Below are positions 20,666 to 28,356 of a stretch of 39,674 nt of DNA, piece after piece. Location: assembly GCA_045636265.1 (NCBI GenBank), contig JAZTXD010000124.1, positions 1-39,674 of the forward strand, read 5' to 3'. This DNA is from Flemingiibacterium sp045636265. Lineage in GTDB: Bacteria > Bacillota > Clostridia > Oscillospirales > CAG-272. The translations under genes were made by a program, and so were the position numbers. The stretch's first letter is position 1. Each line of letters starts with the position of its first letter. The notes under the pieces are model-generated. The model searched no databases, was not told the origin of the DNA, and worked only from the letters and a program-made list of their open reading frames with translations.

Positions 20666-21010
20666 TCATTCCTCCTTGACGATCTTCAGCGGCAGTTCGT
20701 CAACCTCAGACATGAGTAAGTCCGCATCTCCGTTGCCGCCGAGCTCTTTGTGATACAGATCGTGCCACTTGTGCAGCATACGGCGGTCTTCGTAGCTTAT
20801 CCATTCGCGATGTATGTGCTTTTCGCATTCTTCGCGGATGACGTACAGCATTATATACCGGATTGCCATGGTGTGCATTGTGCAAGTGCCGTTCTGCTTG
20901 TCTTGCTTTTCATCGTGCCGTTTCACTTTGTAGGTTATAAGCCCCATGATTCCCCCGGCGATGGCGGCACCTACACCGCCAGAAATCAGGGCGAGTATTA
21001 ATTCGCTCAA
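20666..21010 (-). CDS. Membrane-anchored phage protein upstream of the endolysin
   Basis: The 114-aa product has one N-terminal membrane helix (residues ~3-25, ELILALISGGVGAAIAGGIM). A soluble part follows with MAIRYIMLYVIREECEKHI, then the pattern WHDLYHKELGGNGDADLLM and an LPLKI ending. Proteins with the YHKELGGNG-type motif recur next to endolysin genes in Firmicute phages, where they are often annotated as holin-like or hypothetical. The start codon is TTG at 21010 with AGGAG about 7 bases upstream, and it overlaps the TGA of the 42-aa gene before it. Its stop overlaps the endolysin translation start region. A lysis role is likely from context. Confidence 0.75.
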   Translation of the reverse strand: MSELILALISGGVGAAIAGGIMGLITYKVKRHDEKQDKQNGTCTMHTMAIRYIMLYVIREECEKHIHREWISYEDRRMLHKWHDLYHKELGGNGDADLLMSEVDELPLKIVKEE

Positions 21011-21135
21011 AGCTTTGCTCCTGTGTTATGCAATGTTAATTTTTTTGCCGAGGTCGTGCGCCCGATGAAGAATGTGGCGACCGATAGCGCAAAGCCGATG
21101 ATCGTTGTCAGCGTGAGGATTGTGGTTATTTCCAT
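21007..21135 (-). CDS. 42-aa single-helix membrane peptide
   Basis: A short ORF of 42 codons starts at the ATG at 21135, with GGAGG about 10 bases upstream. That GGAGG lies across the stop of the preceding gene. The peptide begins MEITTILTLTTIIGFALSVA and continues into a short aromatic, basic end (TFFIGRTTSAKK), so it is one transmembrane helix with a positively charged tail. Its TGA overlaps the TTG start of the next gene, which implies coupled translation. Its place just before the endolysin pair suggests a small holin-like or lysis accessory peptide. It is too short to assign to a family. Confidence 0.65.
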   Translation of the reverse strand: MEITTILTLTTIIGFALSVATFFIGRTTSAKKLTLHNTGAKL

Positions 21136-21140
21136 GTGGG

Positions 21141-21329
21141 TTATTCCTCCGTAATTTCTTCTCGTGAGATTGGCTCGTCTGTTTCTTCGTAAGTGTACCT
21201 ACATGGCAGTACATCCACCGCTTCATCGTACACTACACCTGTTTCAACCTGACGGATTTTTTTACCGCTGTCCGAATAATGACGGACAAAACCCACGTTA
21301 TTTATACTTAAATTTTCAGATAAAATCAT
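21141..21329 (-). CDS. Small acidic hypothetical protein after the LRR tail protein
   Basis: The 62-aa product starts at the ATG at 21329, which overlaps the stop of the LRR protein (ATGA). Its own stop lies within the ribosome binding site of the 42-aa gene. The sequence is mildly amphipathic with an acidic end (EETDEPISREEITEE). The repeated Val/Tyr/Arg segments (FVRHYSDSGKKIRQVETGVV) look like short beta strands. There is no membrane segment or known motif. Coupling to the tail protein gene suggests a small tail or chaperone role, but this is unproven. Confidence 0.65.
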   Translation of the reverse strand: MILSENLSINNVGFVRHYSDSGKKIRQVETGVVYDEAVDVLPCRYTYEETDEPISREEITEE

Positions 21330-21985
21330 TCGTATATGCTCCCCTCAATAGCCACGAACTCACAAGTTCCCGCGGCATACAATGTTGACCAGTTCGTTGC
21401 TCCCTGATATGTTCCAATCAGAGCTTGCGGGACAAAAACTTTGCCACCGCTTCCGTTTGATGCAAATGGAGTTTGGGTGAACGTCGACGTATTCGAAAGC
21501 GTAGTAATACCGTCAGTTTTACGCAGAACAACGGTTTTTAATTTAGGGCATCCGTAAAATGTGTTATTCAGCGTTACTGCTTTTTGTAAATCAATGAATT
21601 CCAAAGCCAAACAAGAACGAAAAGCGTAACTATCAAGGCTTGTGAGCAATGGAACGATAACAGAAGTCAACTTGCTGCAGGTATTAAAGGCATTACTTGA
21701 AATACTTGTCGCTTTTGGAAGTTCGATGGACGTTAACGCCGTGCAACCATAGATAGCGTTTGTGGCAACGCTATTAACTTCTGCGAAGCTCATGGATGTA
21801 ATTTTTGTACATCCGCGAAAAGCATATTGCCCAATGCTTGTTATTCTATTGTTGACATATGCACCGCTAAGAGATCGTTTTAATAAGTTATCTTCAAATG
21901 TCGTATCTCCACCTGCATCAGGTAATTTATTTGCTTTTTCTATTAATGTATCAAGCGCACTGCCATTTTGTTTCAAAAGTAGCAT
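21326..21985 (-). CDS. BspA-type leucine-rich repeat tail protein, putative receptor-binding protein
   Basis: The product is about 219 aa. After a short helical N-terminus, residues ~45-170 form about five BspA/LRR_5-type repeats of 22-23 residues with the core (I/L)xxxAFxxCxxLTS(I/V)xxP (for example ITSIGQYAFRGCTKITSM). The C-terminal part (KVFVPQALIGTYQGATNWST) is the usual cap of such proteins. LRR_5 proteins bind surfaces or host proteins. As the last of four tail-appendage genes, this one is a good candidate for host recognition. I preferred the ATG at 21985 with GAGG 6 bases upstream over the GTG at 21997. Confidence 0.8.
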   Translation of the reverse strand: MLLLKQNGSALDTLIEKANKLPDAGGDTTFEDNLLKRSLSGAYVNNRITSIGQYAFRGCTKITSMSFAEVNSVATNAIYGCTALTSIELPKATSISSNAFNTCSKLTSVIVPLLTSLDSYAFRSCLALEFIDLQKAVTLNNTFYGCPKLKTVVLRKTDGITTLSNTSTFTQTPFASNGSGGKVFVPQALIGTYQGATNWSTLYAAGTCEFVAIEGSIYE

Positions 21986-21996
21986 TATGTACCTCA

Positions 21997-22542
21997 CTAT
22001 TGTGCTTCACTTAATGATATTTCTAAAACGCCCATTGTGTCCGGCGGGGCTTGAAGTGTTTGACCCGTATAATGTGTTCCGTCGATTGTGATGTTAGCGC
22101 CATAGTTAAAGGACAAGATAAAATTGAACCAAATTACAGAATTGCATAATACACCACTCATGGTAAGTGTATTTCCAGACAGGATTTCACCTGAGTATCT
22201 TGCAGATATATTACCGTTATTGTCAACAGAAGTAAAATACAAAAAATCAGAAAGATCAATATATAAATTGTTTATTAATCTTATCGTGCAAGTCTTTAAT
22301 TCCATTCCGCTGCCGACCGCCTTTTCGTCTAACAAAGCTGAAAGCTGCGCAATTTTTGCTGCCTGAGAGTTTACTTCGGCATCAGTAGCGGTTTTTTCGT
22401 ATGGATTTGTGCCATTGATTGGCTCACCAGATTTATCATGCGCACTGTATCCCTCAACAAGCGCATCGGCAATCACGTTGTCACCCGTAAGGTCGATAAG
22501 CGTTCTACCGCCGTATTCGATTTTATTAGGCTTTAAAGCCAT
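21997..22542 (-). CDS. Tail fibre or appendage protein
   Basis: The 181-aa product opens with IEYGGRTLIDLTGDNVIADA and continues with GYSAHDKSGEPINGT. This N-terminal module is common in Firmicute phage fibre proteins and is shared with the next upstream gene. A helical segment follows (AEVNSQAAKIAQLSALLDE, ~residues 57-75), which could trimerise. The C-terminal ~100 residues are beta-rich and end in PPDTMGVLEISLSEAQ. The N-terminal module probably attaches to the virion and the C-terminal domain forms the tip. It is a paralogue of 22554-23144 at the N-terminus only. Confidence 0.7.
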   Translation of the reverse strand: MALKPNKIEYGGRTLIDLTGDNVIADALVEGYSAHDKSGEPINGTNPYEKTATDAEVNSQAAKIAQLSALLDEKAVGSGMELKTCTIRLINNLYIDLSDFLYFTSVDNNGNISARYSGEILSGNTLTMSGVLCNSVIWFNFILSFNYGANITIDGTHYTGQTLQAPPDTMGVLEISLSEAQ

Positions 22543-22553
22543 TCAATCACCGC

Positions 22554-23144
22554 CTATGCTATAGTAACAGTCAGACCGCCGGCCGCATTCTCTGTTTCGG
22601 TGTAAGGAATTGCCTTAACAATTACTTCCGAGAGATGTGTGTAGCCATTTGATGTATCGGGAAGTACCGACTGCTCTACTGTCGACGGCGTTACTGTTTT
22701 GGACTGAGAGACAACGCCTTCAGAACCTTTCATTGAACCTTTTACGCCGAGAATGGTAACACCATCGCGAATATTGTTTTCGATGATTTTAGCAAGCTCG
22801 GTCGGGTCGATTTGAATTGAACCGCTGCCATCATGGAAACCGATTGGAAGATTTATAACATCGTCCTTGAGTTTGATCGTAGCGGTATAACCACCGTTAT
22901 TTTTCATTGTACCGGTGTGCATTTGACCGAGCGCGGCATATTTCTTTCCGCTAAGAACCTCAGCCTCTTTTACGTCAGCGGTCGAAGAATCAACATCAAA
23001 TGTACAAGTACCCGTGTGTATCTTACCGTCCGGTCCGTGATACTGAATTTCCAGAAGCACCTTGTCCGGAGTTATGTTGTCGCCGGTAAGGTCAAGAATT
23101 GTTTTGCCGCCATAAATTATTTTTGAAGCTACTTTATCAGCCAT
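22554..23144 (-). CDS. Tail fibre or appendage protein, paralogue of its neighbour
   Basis: The 196-aa product shares the N-terminal module (IIYGGKTILDLTGDNITPDK) with the downstream gene. Residues ~25-100 are beta-rich and contain the HTGT and GQMHTGTMKNNGG patterns typical of phage appendage repeats. The C-terminal motif (HLSEVIVKAIPYTETENAAG) is shared with the end of the gene at 23157-24023. AAGGAG precedes the ATG. It is likely a structural fibre segment. The repeated modules suggest that these genes evolved by duplication and shuffling. Confidence 0.7.
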   Translation of the reverse strand: MADKVASKIIYGGKTILDLTGDNITPDKVLLEIQYHGPDGKIHTGTCTFDVDSSTADVKEAEVLSGKKYAALGQMHTGTMKNNGGYTATIKLKDDVINLPIGFHDGSGSIQIDPTELAKIIENNIRDGVTILGVKGSMKGSEGVVSQSKTVTPSTVEQSVLPDTSNGYTHLSEVIVKAIPYTETENAAGGLTVTIA

Positions 23145-23156
23145 ACTATGTTCTCC

Positions 23157-24023
23157 TTAAGAAATGGATATTTCGGAATCGTTTCCTATGTATACCGTAG
23201 TGCCGCCGGATTCGTTGTCAACCTCATAATACGGGATTTTCTTTACCGTGACATCTTCCGAAAGATATTTTTCAGCGGTGTTAAGCGTTACCGGAGTATT
23301 GGTCTGCGGTGTTACTTCGTACGTTCCGTCGTACTTAGGAAGCTCCGTAAGCGTATATTTACCGTCCTTTACAGTAACGAATTTCCCGTTATCCGCATCC
23401 GAAGCATCAGGAAGTGGATTCTCGACCGTCAATTCGTTTGTGTTGATGTCGAGTTTCAACCCATCTCCGATGATGAATCCCTGACTTAAAATATCGAATT
23501 CATGCGGACCGCTTTTATCAGTAATTGTAACGCGATATCCTCCGGGGATTTCCTGCACATTTACGGTTGGCGAATATCCATCATCGCCGTCAAAAACGCC
23601 ATTGTTTGCATCTTCTCGTACGCTGTTGGCAACGCTTAATGCTTGCTGCATATACGAGTACACCTGTGCCATCTCGCTCGGTGTAGGCTCGCGCGGCGGT
23701 GTATTGGCAGGCTTCCGCGTTTCTTCGACTATCAGCATAAACGGCAGCGATATCATAGTGTGTTCCGTGTTTTCACCGCTGATTACCGCTTCTACCTTTC
23801 CGGCAAAGTCGTAAACTTCATCGGGTATCTTTATATCATCATCACCGCAGACAATGACAACGGGGGCGCGCCTCGACGGATAAAACGAGATTTTGACCGC
23901 CAGCCCGTCCCATTCGGAAGACAGTGCAAGACGTATATAGTCATTGCCGACACTGCCCTTAGTACCGACTTCGAGCACATCCGGTGATACGCTGTATCTG
24001 TCAGCCTTTAAAATGTGTATCAC
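23157..24023 (-). CDS. Modular tail or baseplate protein with N-terminal beta domain
   Basis: The product is about 288 aa. The N-terminal ~110 residues (ALSSEWDGLAVKISF, then IPDEVYDFAGKVEAVISGE) match the pattern of a beta domain that starts many Firmicute phage baseplate or receptor-binding-complex proteins. A PTPSEMAQVYSYM helix follows, then a short DGDDGYSPTV collagen-like joint and beta segments. The end is LSEDVTVKKIPYYEVDNESG, shared with its neighbour. I chose the GTG at 24023 because GGAG lies 7 bases upstream and the previous gene stops 5 bases before it. The longer ORF start at 24071 would overlap that gene by 44 bases. Confidence 0.7.
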   Translation of the reverse strand: MIHILKADRYSVSPDVLEVGTKGSVGNDYIRLALSSEWDGLAVKISFYPSRRAPVVIVCGDDDIKIPDEVYDFAGKVEAVISGENTEHTMISLPFMLIVEETRKPANTPPREPTPSEMAQVYSYMQQALSVANSVREDANNGVFDGDDGYSPTVNVQEIPGGYRVTITDKSGPHEFDILSQGFIIGDGLKLDINTNELTVENPLPDASDADNGKFVTVKDGKYTLTELPKYDGTYEVTPQTNTPVTLNTAEKYLSEDVTVKKIPYYEVDNESGGTTVYIGNDSEISIS

Positions 24024-24027
24024 ATTA

Positions 24028-24234
24028 TCACTCCGTTCCGCTGCTTTTTTCAACCGCCGTAACAACGACACTGCCGCTCTCGATCATAGCGATAATTTCA
24101 CCGAGCGCATTGTCAGTGTCTACAAGCCCCGCACGGAAGCCTTTACCGGCAACCGGAAGCATATCAAGAAATCTGCGTACTTCGCCGAGCGTAAAGCATA
24201 TAGCCTTGCCTGCGTCTTTTTCCTTGTTTTCCAT
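24028..24234 (-). CDS. Small hypothetical protein of the tail region
   Basis: The 68-aa product is soluble and of mixed helix and strand, with a helical LGEVRRFLDMLPVAGK segment and a hydrophobic ALGEIIAMIESGSVVVTAVE segment. I recognise no family. It lies 2 bases after the stop of the previous 67-aa gene and shares its small size. Pairs of such small genes between the spike and the baseplate-like protein are common in Firmicute phages, and may encode assembly factors. Confidence 0.6.
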   Translation of the reverse strand: MENKEKDAGKAICFTLGEVRRFLDMLPVAGKGFRAGLVDTDNALGEIIAMIESGSVVVTAVEKSSGTE

Positions 24235-24236
24235 CG

Positions 24237-24440
24237 TTATACCTCCGCTGCCAGACGTTCGTTGATGAATCTTTCGACGGTTTCAAGCGATGTGATGATA
24301 TCTGTACGCACCGCGATAAGGTCTTTACGAAGATTGCCGCGAACCACATTGCCGTTTTCATCTATTTCTGAATATGTATAGGATATACGGATTCCTTCAC
24401 CCGTTCTGTGCATGGTAAAGGAAGTCATTTTCTTTATCAT
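24237..24440 (-). CDS. Small conserved-looking hypothetical protein of the tail region
   Basis: The 67-aa product has two beta segments (SFTMHRTGEGIRISYTYSEI and a Gly-Asn turn, ENGNVVRGN), followed by a C-terminal helix (DIITSLETVERFINERLAAE). The 'HRTGEGIRxSYTYSxIDxxGN' pattern is familiar to me from small proteins next to phage tail genes, but it has no known function. It sits directly after the spike gene, with GGAGG-like sequence upstream. Confidence 0.65.
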   Translation of the reverse strand: MIKKMTSFTMHRTGEGIRISYTYSEIDENGNVVRGNLRKDLIAVRTDIITSLETVERFINERLAAEV

Positions 24441-24451
24441 TTGTACCTCCG

Positions 24452-25837
24452 TCAGCCGAGTTGGCTTTCGTATTCATTCATTATTTCGTCGCCTATCGTA
24501 TCATAAACATTGTTTTCGGGATCCGGTGCCTGTGCCGGTTCAACATCAGGCATTATAAATTCCTCCGTGCGAGTTGCAGAATAGCCTTTTTGAGGAACAA
24601 CAACCATCCACGCGAAGGACGTATCAGACGTTCCGCTCACTATAAAATGATCGTTGTGCCGTTCAACCACCTTAAATTCGCTGTCGCATTCGCTTTGCAG
24701 AAATACGAAGTAATCATAATCATTGTCAATGCACTCATAAAACACCGGGTCAAGAAACACATAGCACAGCCCATCTTCCGCGATTGTACCGCGTCCGAAG
24801 TCGCTGTACATCGGATTTGGTGCTTCAAAGGCGTACATAAGGCGGTTTCCGTAGTGCTCGGTTTGCTCAGCACGGGATTTAGTACCCAAACAGATCCATG
24901 CGCCGCCCGTTATGACCTGATTGCCATTGATGTTTGCGTGAAAAGTGGGGTACATCTGCCCGGAAGCCATGCATATAATCTCATACGGGCGAACCTGAGA
25001 ATATTGTTGACCGGAGTTATACGATGTATAAAGCGAATCGTTCTGAACACTCGTAGCGTAATATCCCAAATATGAGAATGCTCCCATGGGGGATATTACC
25101 GTTGACTGTCCGGTATTGCCGCTGTATTGTACACTGAGAAAAGCCGTAGAGCTTCCGCTGCTTGTTACATTTATTTTGCTGTTGCTGCCTGACACATTAA
25201 GCGAAGTACAGTTAACCGCACCAGTTGTAGCCACATTGAAATAAGTGGAAGAAATATCAATGCTATCCGAAGTCAGTGCAATCGTCTTACCCTTAAGACT
25301 GATGTGATCCGCGCTTATCTGTACCGCCGACCCTGCCGCATTGATCTTCGCCACAATCGAAGCTGCAGTAACACTGCCGTTTGAGCCAATGCTTGATACA
25401 ATAGTTTCGACCGAAGCCGCTGCATCGTCAGCGGTTGCCTGAATCTTCGCAATCGACGCATCAAGCCCCGCAGTTACCGGACTCGTCGTAGACTTCCACT
25501 GCGTGCCGTCATGGTAGTAGTAAACTTTCGCGGTACTGTCATAGTAAACGCGCGTCTTGTCCCATGCGCTCTTGTCGTCCGACGATTCAACCACGACCAC
25601 GCCGTCCATGTTCGTGTACTGACTGAGCAGAGATATCGTCGCCTGTGTGTCAGAAACTTCCTGCTTTACTTCGGTTACAGCCGCGCTGTTCTGGGAAATA
25701 AGCTGAGAATATATCAGCAGCCGCGGAATGTTGTCTTCGTCAAGGTTGTACTGCTGATATTGCAGGTTCTTGCGAAGCCGCGTTATCGTGTCTTCAAGCT
25801 CACCGACACGCCTGTATAAATTCTGTACATCCGTCAT
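24452..25837 (-). CDS. Tail spike or fibre with coiled-coil stem and conserved tip domain
   Basis: The 461-aa product has an N-terminal coiled coil (residues 1-70, YRRVGELEDTITRLRKNL and onward) and a helical stretch at ~130-165. A repeated beta region (VQISADHISLKGKTIALTSD...) resembles stem repeats of Firmicute phage minor structural proteins. The C-terminal ~140 residues hold the pattern GTKSRAEQTEHYGNRLMYAF, then GTIAEDGLCYVFLDPVF and YDYFVFLQ. I recall this as a widespread spike-tip domain of Firmicute phages. The C-terminal domain may be an assembly chaperone or adhesion domain. The start overlaps the propeller-like protein by 4 bases. Confidence 0.78.
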   Translation of the reverse strand: MTDVQNLYRRVGELEDTITRLRKNLQYQQYNLDEDNIPRLLIYSQLISQNSAAVTEVKQEVSDTQATISLLSQYTNMDGVVVVESSDDKSAWDKTRVYYDSTAKVYYYHDGTQWKSTTSPVTAGLDASIAKIQATADDAAASVETIVSSIGSNGSVTAASIVAKINAAGSAVQISADHISLKGKTIALTSDSIDISSTYFNVATTGAVNCTSLNVSGSNSKINVTSSGSSTAFLSVQYSGNTGQSTVISPMGAFSYLGYYATSVQNDSLYTSYNSGQQYSQVRPYEIICMASGQMYPTFHANINGNQVITGGAWICLGTKSRAEQTEHYGNRLMYAFEAPNPMYSDFGRGTIAEDGLCYVFLDPVFYECIDNDYDYFVFLQSECDSEFKVVERHNDHFIVSGTSDTSFAWMVVVPQKGYSATRTEEFIMPDVEPAQAPDPENNVYDTIGDEIMNEYESQLG

Positions 25838-27363
25838 GTCGTATCACCGTAGAGCCTTCCGCCGGTACGATAAACCAGCTCCATGTTATGAATCCGCACA
25901 AGCCCACGACCGTGAAGTCTGAGCCGGTGACAGTGCCTCATGTTGTTGTTGGCAGCCAGTCTGACACAGCGCATCAGATCGGCGGAGTCTTCGTTTTCAA
26001 ACGTATAAAGCCTTTCCGTCGAACCATCCTCCGCAAGAAGCGATACATTAAATATCGAATCCGACGCCATACTGACCAGAATAAGTGCTCGTGTGAGCGA
26101 TTTGACATCCAGCGTACCCCCTGTTTTGATGTCGGTATCGAGAAACCATTCGCCGTAAGCATCTGCATCGAGCACCATAATGTCGCCGTCATAAGCCATA
26201 TACAGCTTGCCGCCTACCGAACAGTAAGCATCCGGCATTACGTTATCGGTGTCAATGATCGACCATGCGCCGTTCTGTGAATTGTATGTGTAAGTGGTAA
26301 CATAACCGTCTTCGTCCTGCACACTCAGGTAGTAAACGCCCTGATGTTCGCCGCACACCGCGTCGGTGTATTCGTCAATGCAAAGGGGCGCATCTAACTT
26401 CTGCGGAGTGCCGCCGCCGTAGGATATCACACCGTCACGCGATACAAAAAGCAGTTTTCCGCTCACTTCATGAACTGTCCTGCGGTCAATTGCCCCAAAC
26501 CCAAAGAGCTCCTGAAGATAAAACGGATTCTTGTTATTGTAAAGCTCGTGTGCAAAATCCTCTTTGAACGCCACTATGTGACCGCCGTATGAGGTGATAG
26601 CCGTAAATGAACCGTCTGCGCGGCTGTCTGCCTGAGTGGGAGAACACCACGCATGAGCCGAACTGTAATCGGTCGCGGTATCGAGATCCCAATTCGCGTA
26701 ATCGTTCGCGCCGGAAGCATATATCCGCGCATCGTCAACGCCGAACAGCCGCGAATCCTGCACTACAGCCATCTTTAAATCGGGGTAAGCGTCTCCGAGA
26801 TAGGCAAAGTCAATCTCACCCGACACATCGGTGACATAATCCATCGAAAGTTTGTCGGGGAATATAAGTATTTTGCGGTCAAATTCGCCCTCGATCGGGT
26901 CCGTGGGCGTCTTATATACGTTAAACTGTACGATACTGCGGTCGTCAAGATCGTCTGCCGCATCTGACTTTATCGTACCCGTAGCCGTCGGAACGGGCGA
27001 ATCAGCCGGTGAAAACACATCCAGCTTTACCGCCGAGCCGTTGTTATATACCACAAGCAGCGCATCGCCGATACCTGCAAGACTTATGATCCTGCATCCG
27101 GAATATCCGTATTTTGAAACAAACACATTGTCACTTTCAAGGTACGGAAGTGATTTCATCGTAACGCCGCACACATCGGTGAGCGTACCTGCGTCAATAT
27201 ACACACTTCTGTCAAGCCCCGCCCACTGAACCTGACGTGTGGTGTAACGCCTGCCCGATGTGCCGTCATCTGCCGGAACCGACGCATAAGGCGACGACGG
27301 ATTTCCGTATTTTGAAGCGCCGGGGAGCATTACATTGAGATATGGAATTTTATCGTTCGCCAT
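25834..27363 (-). CDS. Putative propeller-like tail tube or stabilisation protein
   Basis: The product is about 509 aa and nearly all beta, with many short strands separated by Gly/Asp/Asn turns. Recurrent blades resemble those of short-tailed phage tail proteins that sit between adaptor and spike: FVSKYGYSGCRIISLAGIGD, ARIYASGANDYANW, GGHIVAFKEDFAHELY and GKLLFVSRDGVISYGG. The lines 'DSRLFGVDDARIYASG' and 'VFAHELYNN' type motifs are typical of virion proteins reading as beta-propellers. I set the start at the ATG at 27363, because the longer ORF start at 27420 has no Shine-Dalgarno and would overlap the previous gene by 71 bases. Its place directly after the head-tail adaptors supports a tail-nozzle role. 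Confidence 0.65.
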   Translation of the reverse strand: MANDKIPYLNVMLPGASKYGNPSSPYASVPADDGTSGRRYTTRQVQWAGLDRSVYIDAGTLTDVCGVTMKSLPYLESDNVFVSKYGYSGCRIISLAGIGDALLVVYNNGSAVKLDVFSPADSPVPTATGTIKSDAADDLDDRSIVQFNVYKTPTDPIEGEFDRKILIFPDKLSMDYVTDVSGEIDFAYLGDAYPDLKMAVVQDSRLFGVDDARIYASGANDYANWDLDTATDYSSAHAWCSPTQADSRADGSFTAITSYGGHIVAFKEDFAHELYNNKNPFYLQELFGFGAIDRRTVHEVSGKLLFVSRDGVISYGGGTPQKLDAPLCIDEYTDAVCGEHQGVYYLSVQDEDGYVTTYTYNSQNGAWSIIDTDNVMPDAYCSVGGKLYMAYDGDIMVLDADAYGEWFLDTDIKTGGTLDVKSLTRALILVSMASDSIFNVSLLAEDGSTERLYTFENEDSADLMRCVRLAANNNMRHCHRLRLHGRGLVRIHNMELVYRTGGRLYGDTT

Positions 27364-27979
27364 AGATATTGTTCTTCTGTAACCATACCTTGAACTGTTC
27401 AAGATACAGGTTGTAATCATTAAGCCATTTTGCGGCTAAGTTGTCGTCGTTTGCCATCTTGTATGCTTCACCGCGAAGTCGTGAAGCCGCGATTTCAAGC
27501 CATTCAGCGGGTAGTTTTACCGTTTCGTTTGGCAATGCACCGTTTATAACCGCCTTTTTCACCGGTCTGACCACATAAATCACCGATACTTCGGTTGCCG
27601 GAATAATCGTTTTCACCATCACGCGATCTCCGTTCATGTAGTACATACCGAGATTGTCAAACGTCAGACCGCTGATAAGCGATACACGGTCAAGCTCGAT
27701 ACCACTATCGTATACCTTTATAATATCATCATATATCGCCTGTTCTTCACCGTCCGACGGTGCTATGTCGGATAATAAAAATGAGGGAACATCGTCGCCG
27801 TCCGCATAGTCAACGGCGATGTGCACGAGCTTCATTTCGCGGATGAGCTCCGTATATACGGTCTGCTCCACGGTATTGAGCCATCGTACAAACGCGGTAT
27901 CGGGCACAATCGCCGCAATGTCGATCTCGTCCCGTATGCCTGCGATAAAATCAGCCGTTGTAACTGCGCTGTCGTACAT
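27350..27979 (-). CDS. Head-tail adaptor or connector protein
   Basis: The product is about 209 aa. The C-terminal part has the pattern LPAEWLEIAASRLRGEAYKM, then NDDNLAAKWLNDYNLYLEQF, which is seen in head-tail connector proteins of Firmicute phages. The middle is beta-rich (VMVKTIIPATEVSVIYVVRP). The ATG at 27979 is preceded by GGGGGA about 7 bases upstream and reduces the overlap with the previous gene to 29 bases. Its place two genes after the capsid gene and before the tail protein is where gp4/gp6-type adaptors are found. Confidence 0.72.
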   Translation of the reverse strand: MYDSAVTTADFIAGIRDEIDIAAIVPDTAFVRWLNTVEQTVYTELIREMKLVHIAVDYADGDDVPSFLLSDIAPSDGEEQAIYDDIIKVYDSGIELDRVSLISGLTFDNLGMYYMNGDRVMVKTIIPATEVSVIYVVRPVKKAVINGALPNETVKLPAEWLEIAASRLRGEAYKMANDDNLAAKWLNDYNLYLEQFKVWLQKNNIYGER

Positions 27980-28349
27980 ACCTGTTCCCCCAATCATTCG
28001 GTTTTAAAGTCTTGCCCTTGGAAAGCTGCCGCCATACGTTCAGGTATGCGGACTGCGCCTTATCTAAGAAAGTCGTCCGATAAGAAGCATCGCCGGTATA
28101 CCTGAACAGAACAGCGTCAACAAGCGCATCGAAGTATTCGTCACGCAGGTCAAGACCGTCGTTTATTGTATTTGCCCTCATGGCTCTGCGGACGTCGCGC
28201 CCGTCTGAATCATATACGGTGTATTTGTCGCCGTACAGATTCAGAACTTCGAGCATCGACGCATTTAACAGGCTCATGAAGTCATTCTGCGACAATCCCT
28301 TGTCGTGCGGCGGACGCATTGCCGCCTGATATACTTCAAGTGCCGTCAT
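27951..28349 (-). CDS. Putative head-tail connector or head completion protein
   Basis: The 132-aa product is mostly helical: ALEVYQAAMRPP, NDFMSLLNASMLEVLNLYG, YFDALVDAVLFRYTGD and KAQSAYLNVWRQLSKG. Small helical proteins directly after the major capsid gene normally attach to the portal. AAGGAA in the end of the capsid gene acts as ribosome binding site, 7 bases separate the two genes, and the next gene overlaps this one. No motif identifies it further. Confidence 0.6.
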   Translation of the reverse strand: MTALEVYQAAMRPPHDKGLSQNDFMSLLNASMLEVLNLYGDKYTVYDSDGRDVRRAMRANTINDGLDLRDEYFDALVDAVLFRYTGDASYRTTFLDKAQSAYLNVWRQLSKGKTLKPNDWGNRYVRQRSYNG

Positions 28350-28356
28350 GAATTAC

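Noticed and set aside
21026..21226. A 66-codon minus-strand frame rich in His, Asn and Arg
   Set aside because: It overlaps two better-supported small genes (21007-21135 and 21141-21329) that have ribosome binding sites and coupled starts.
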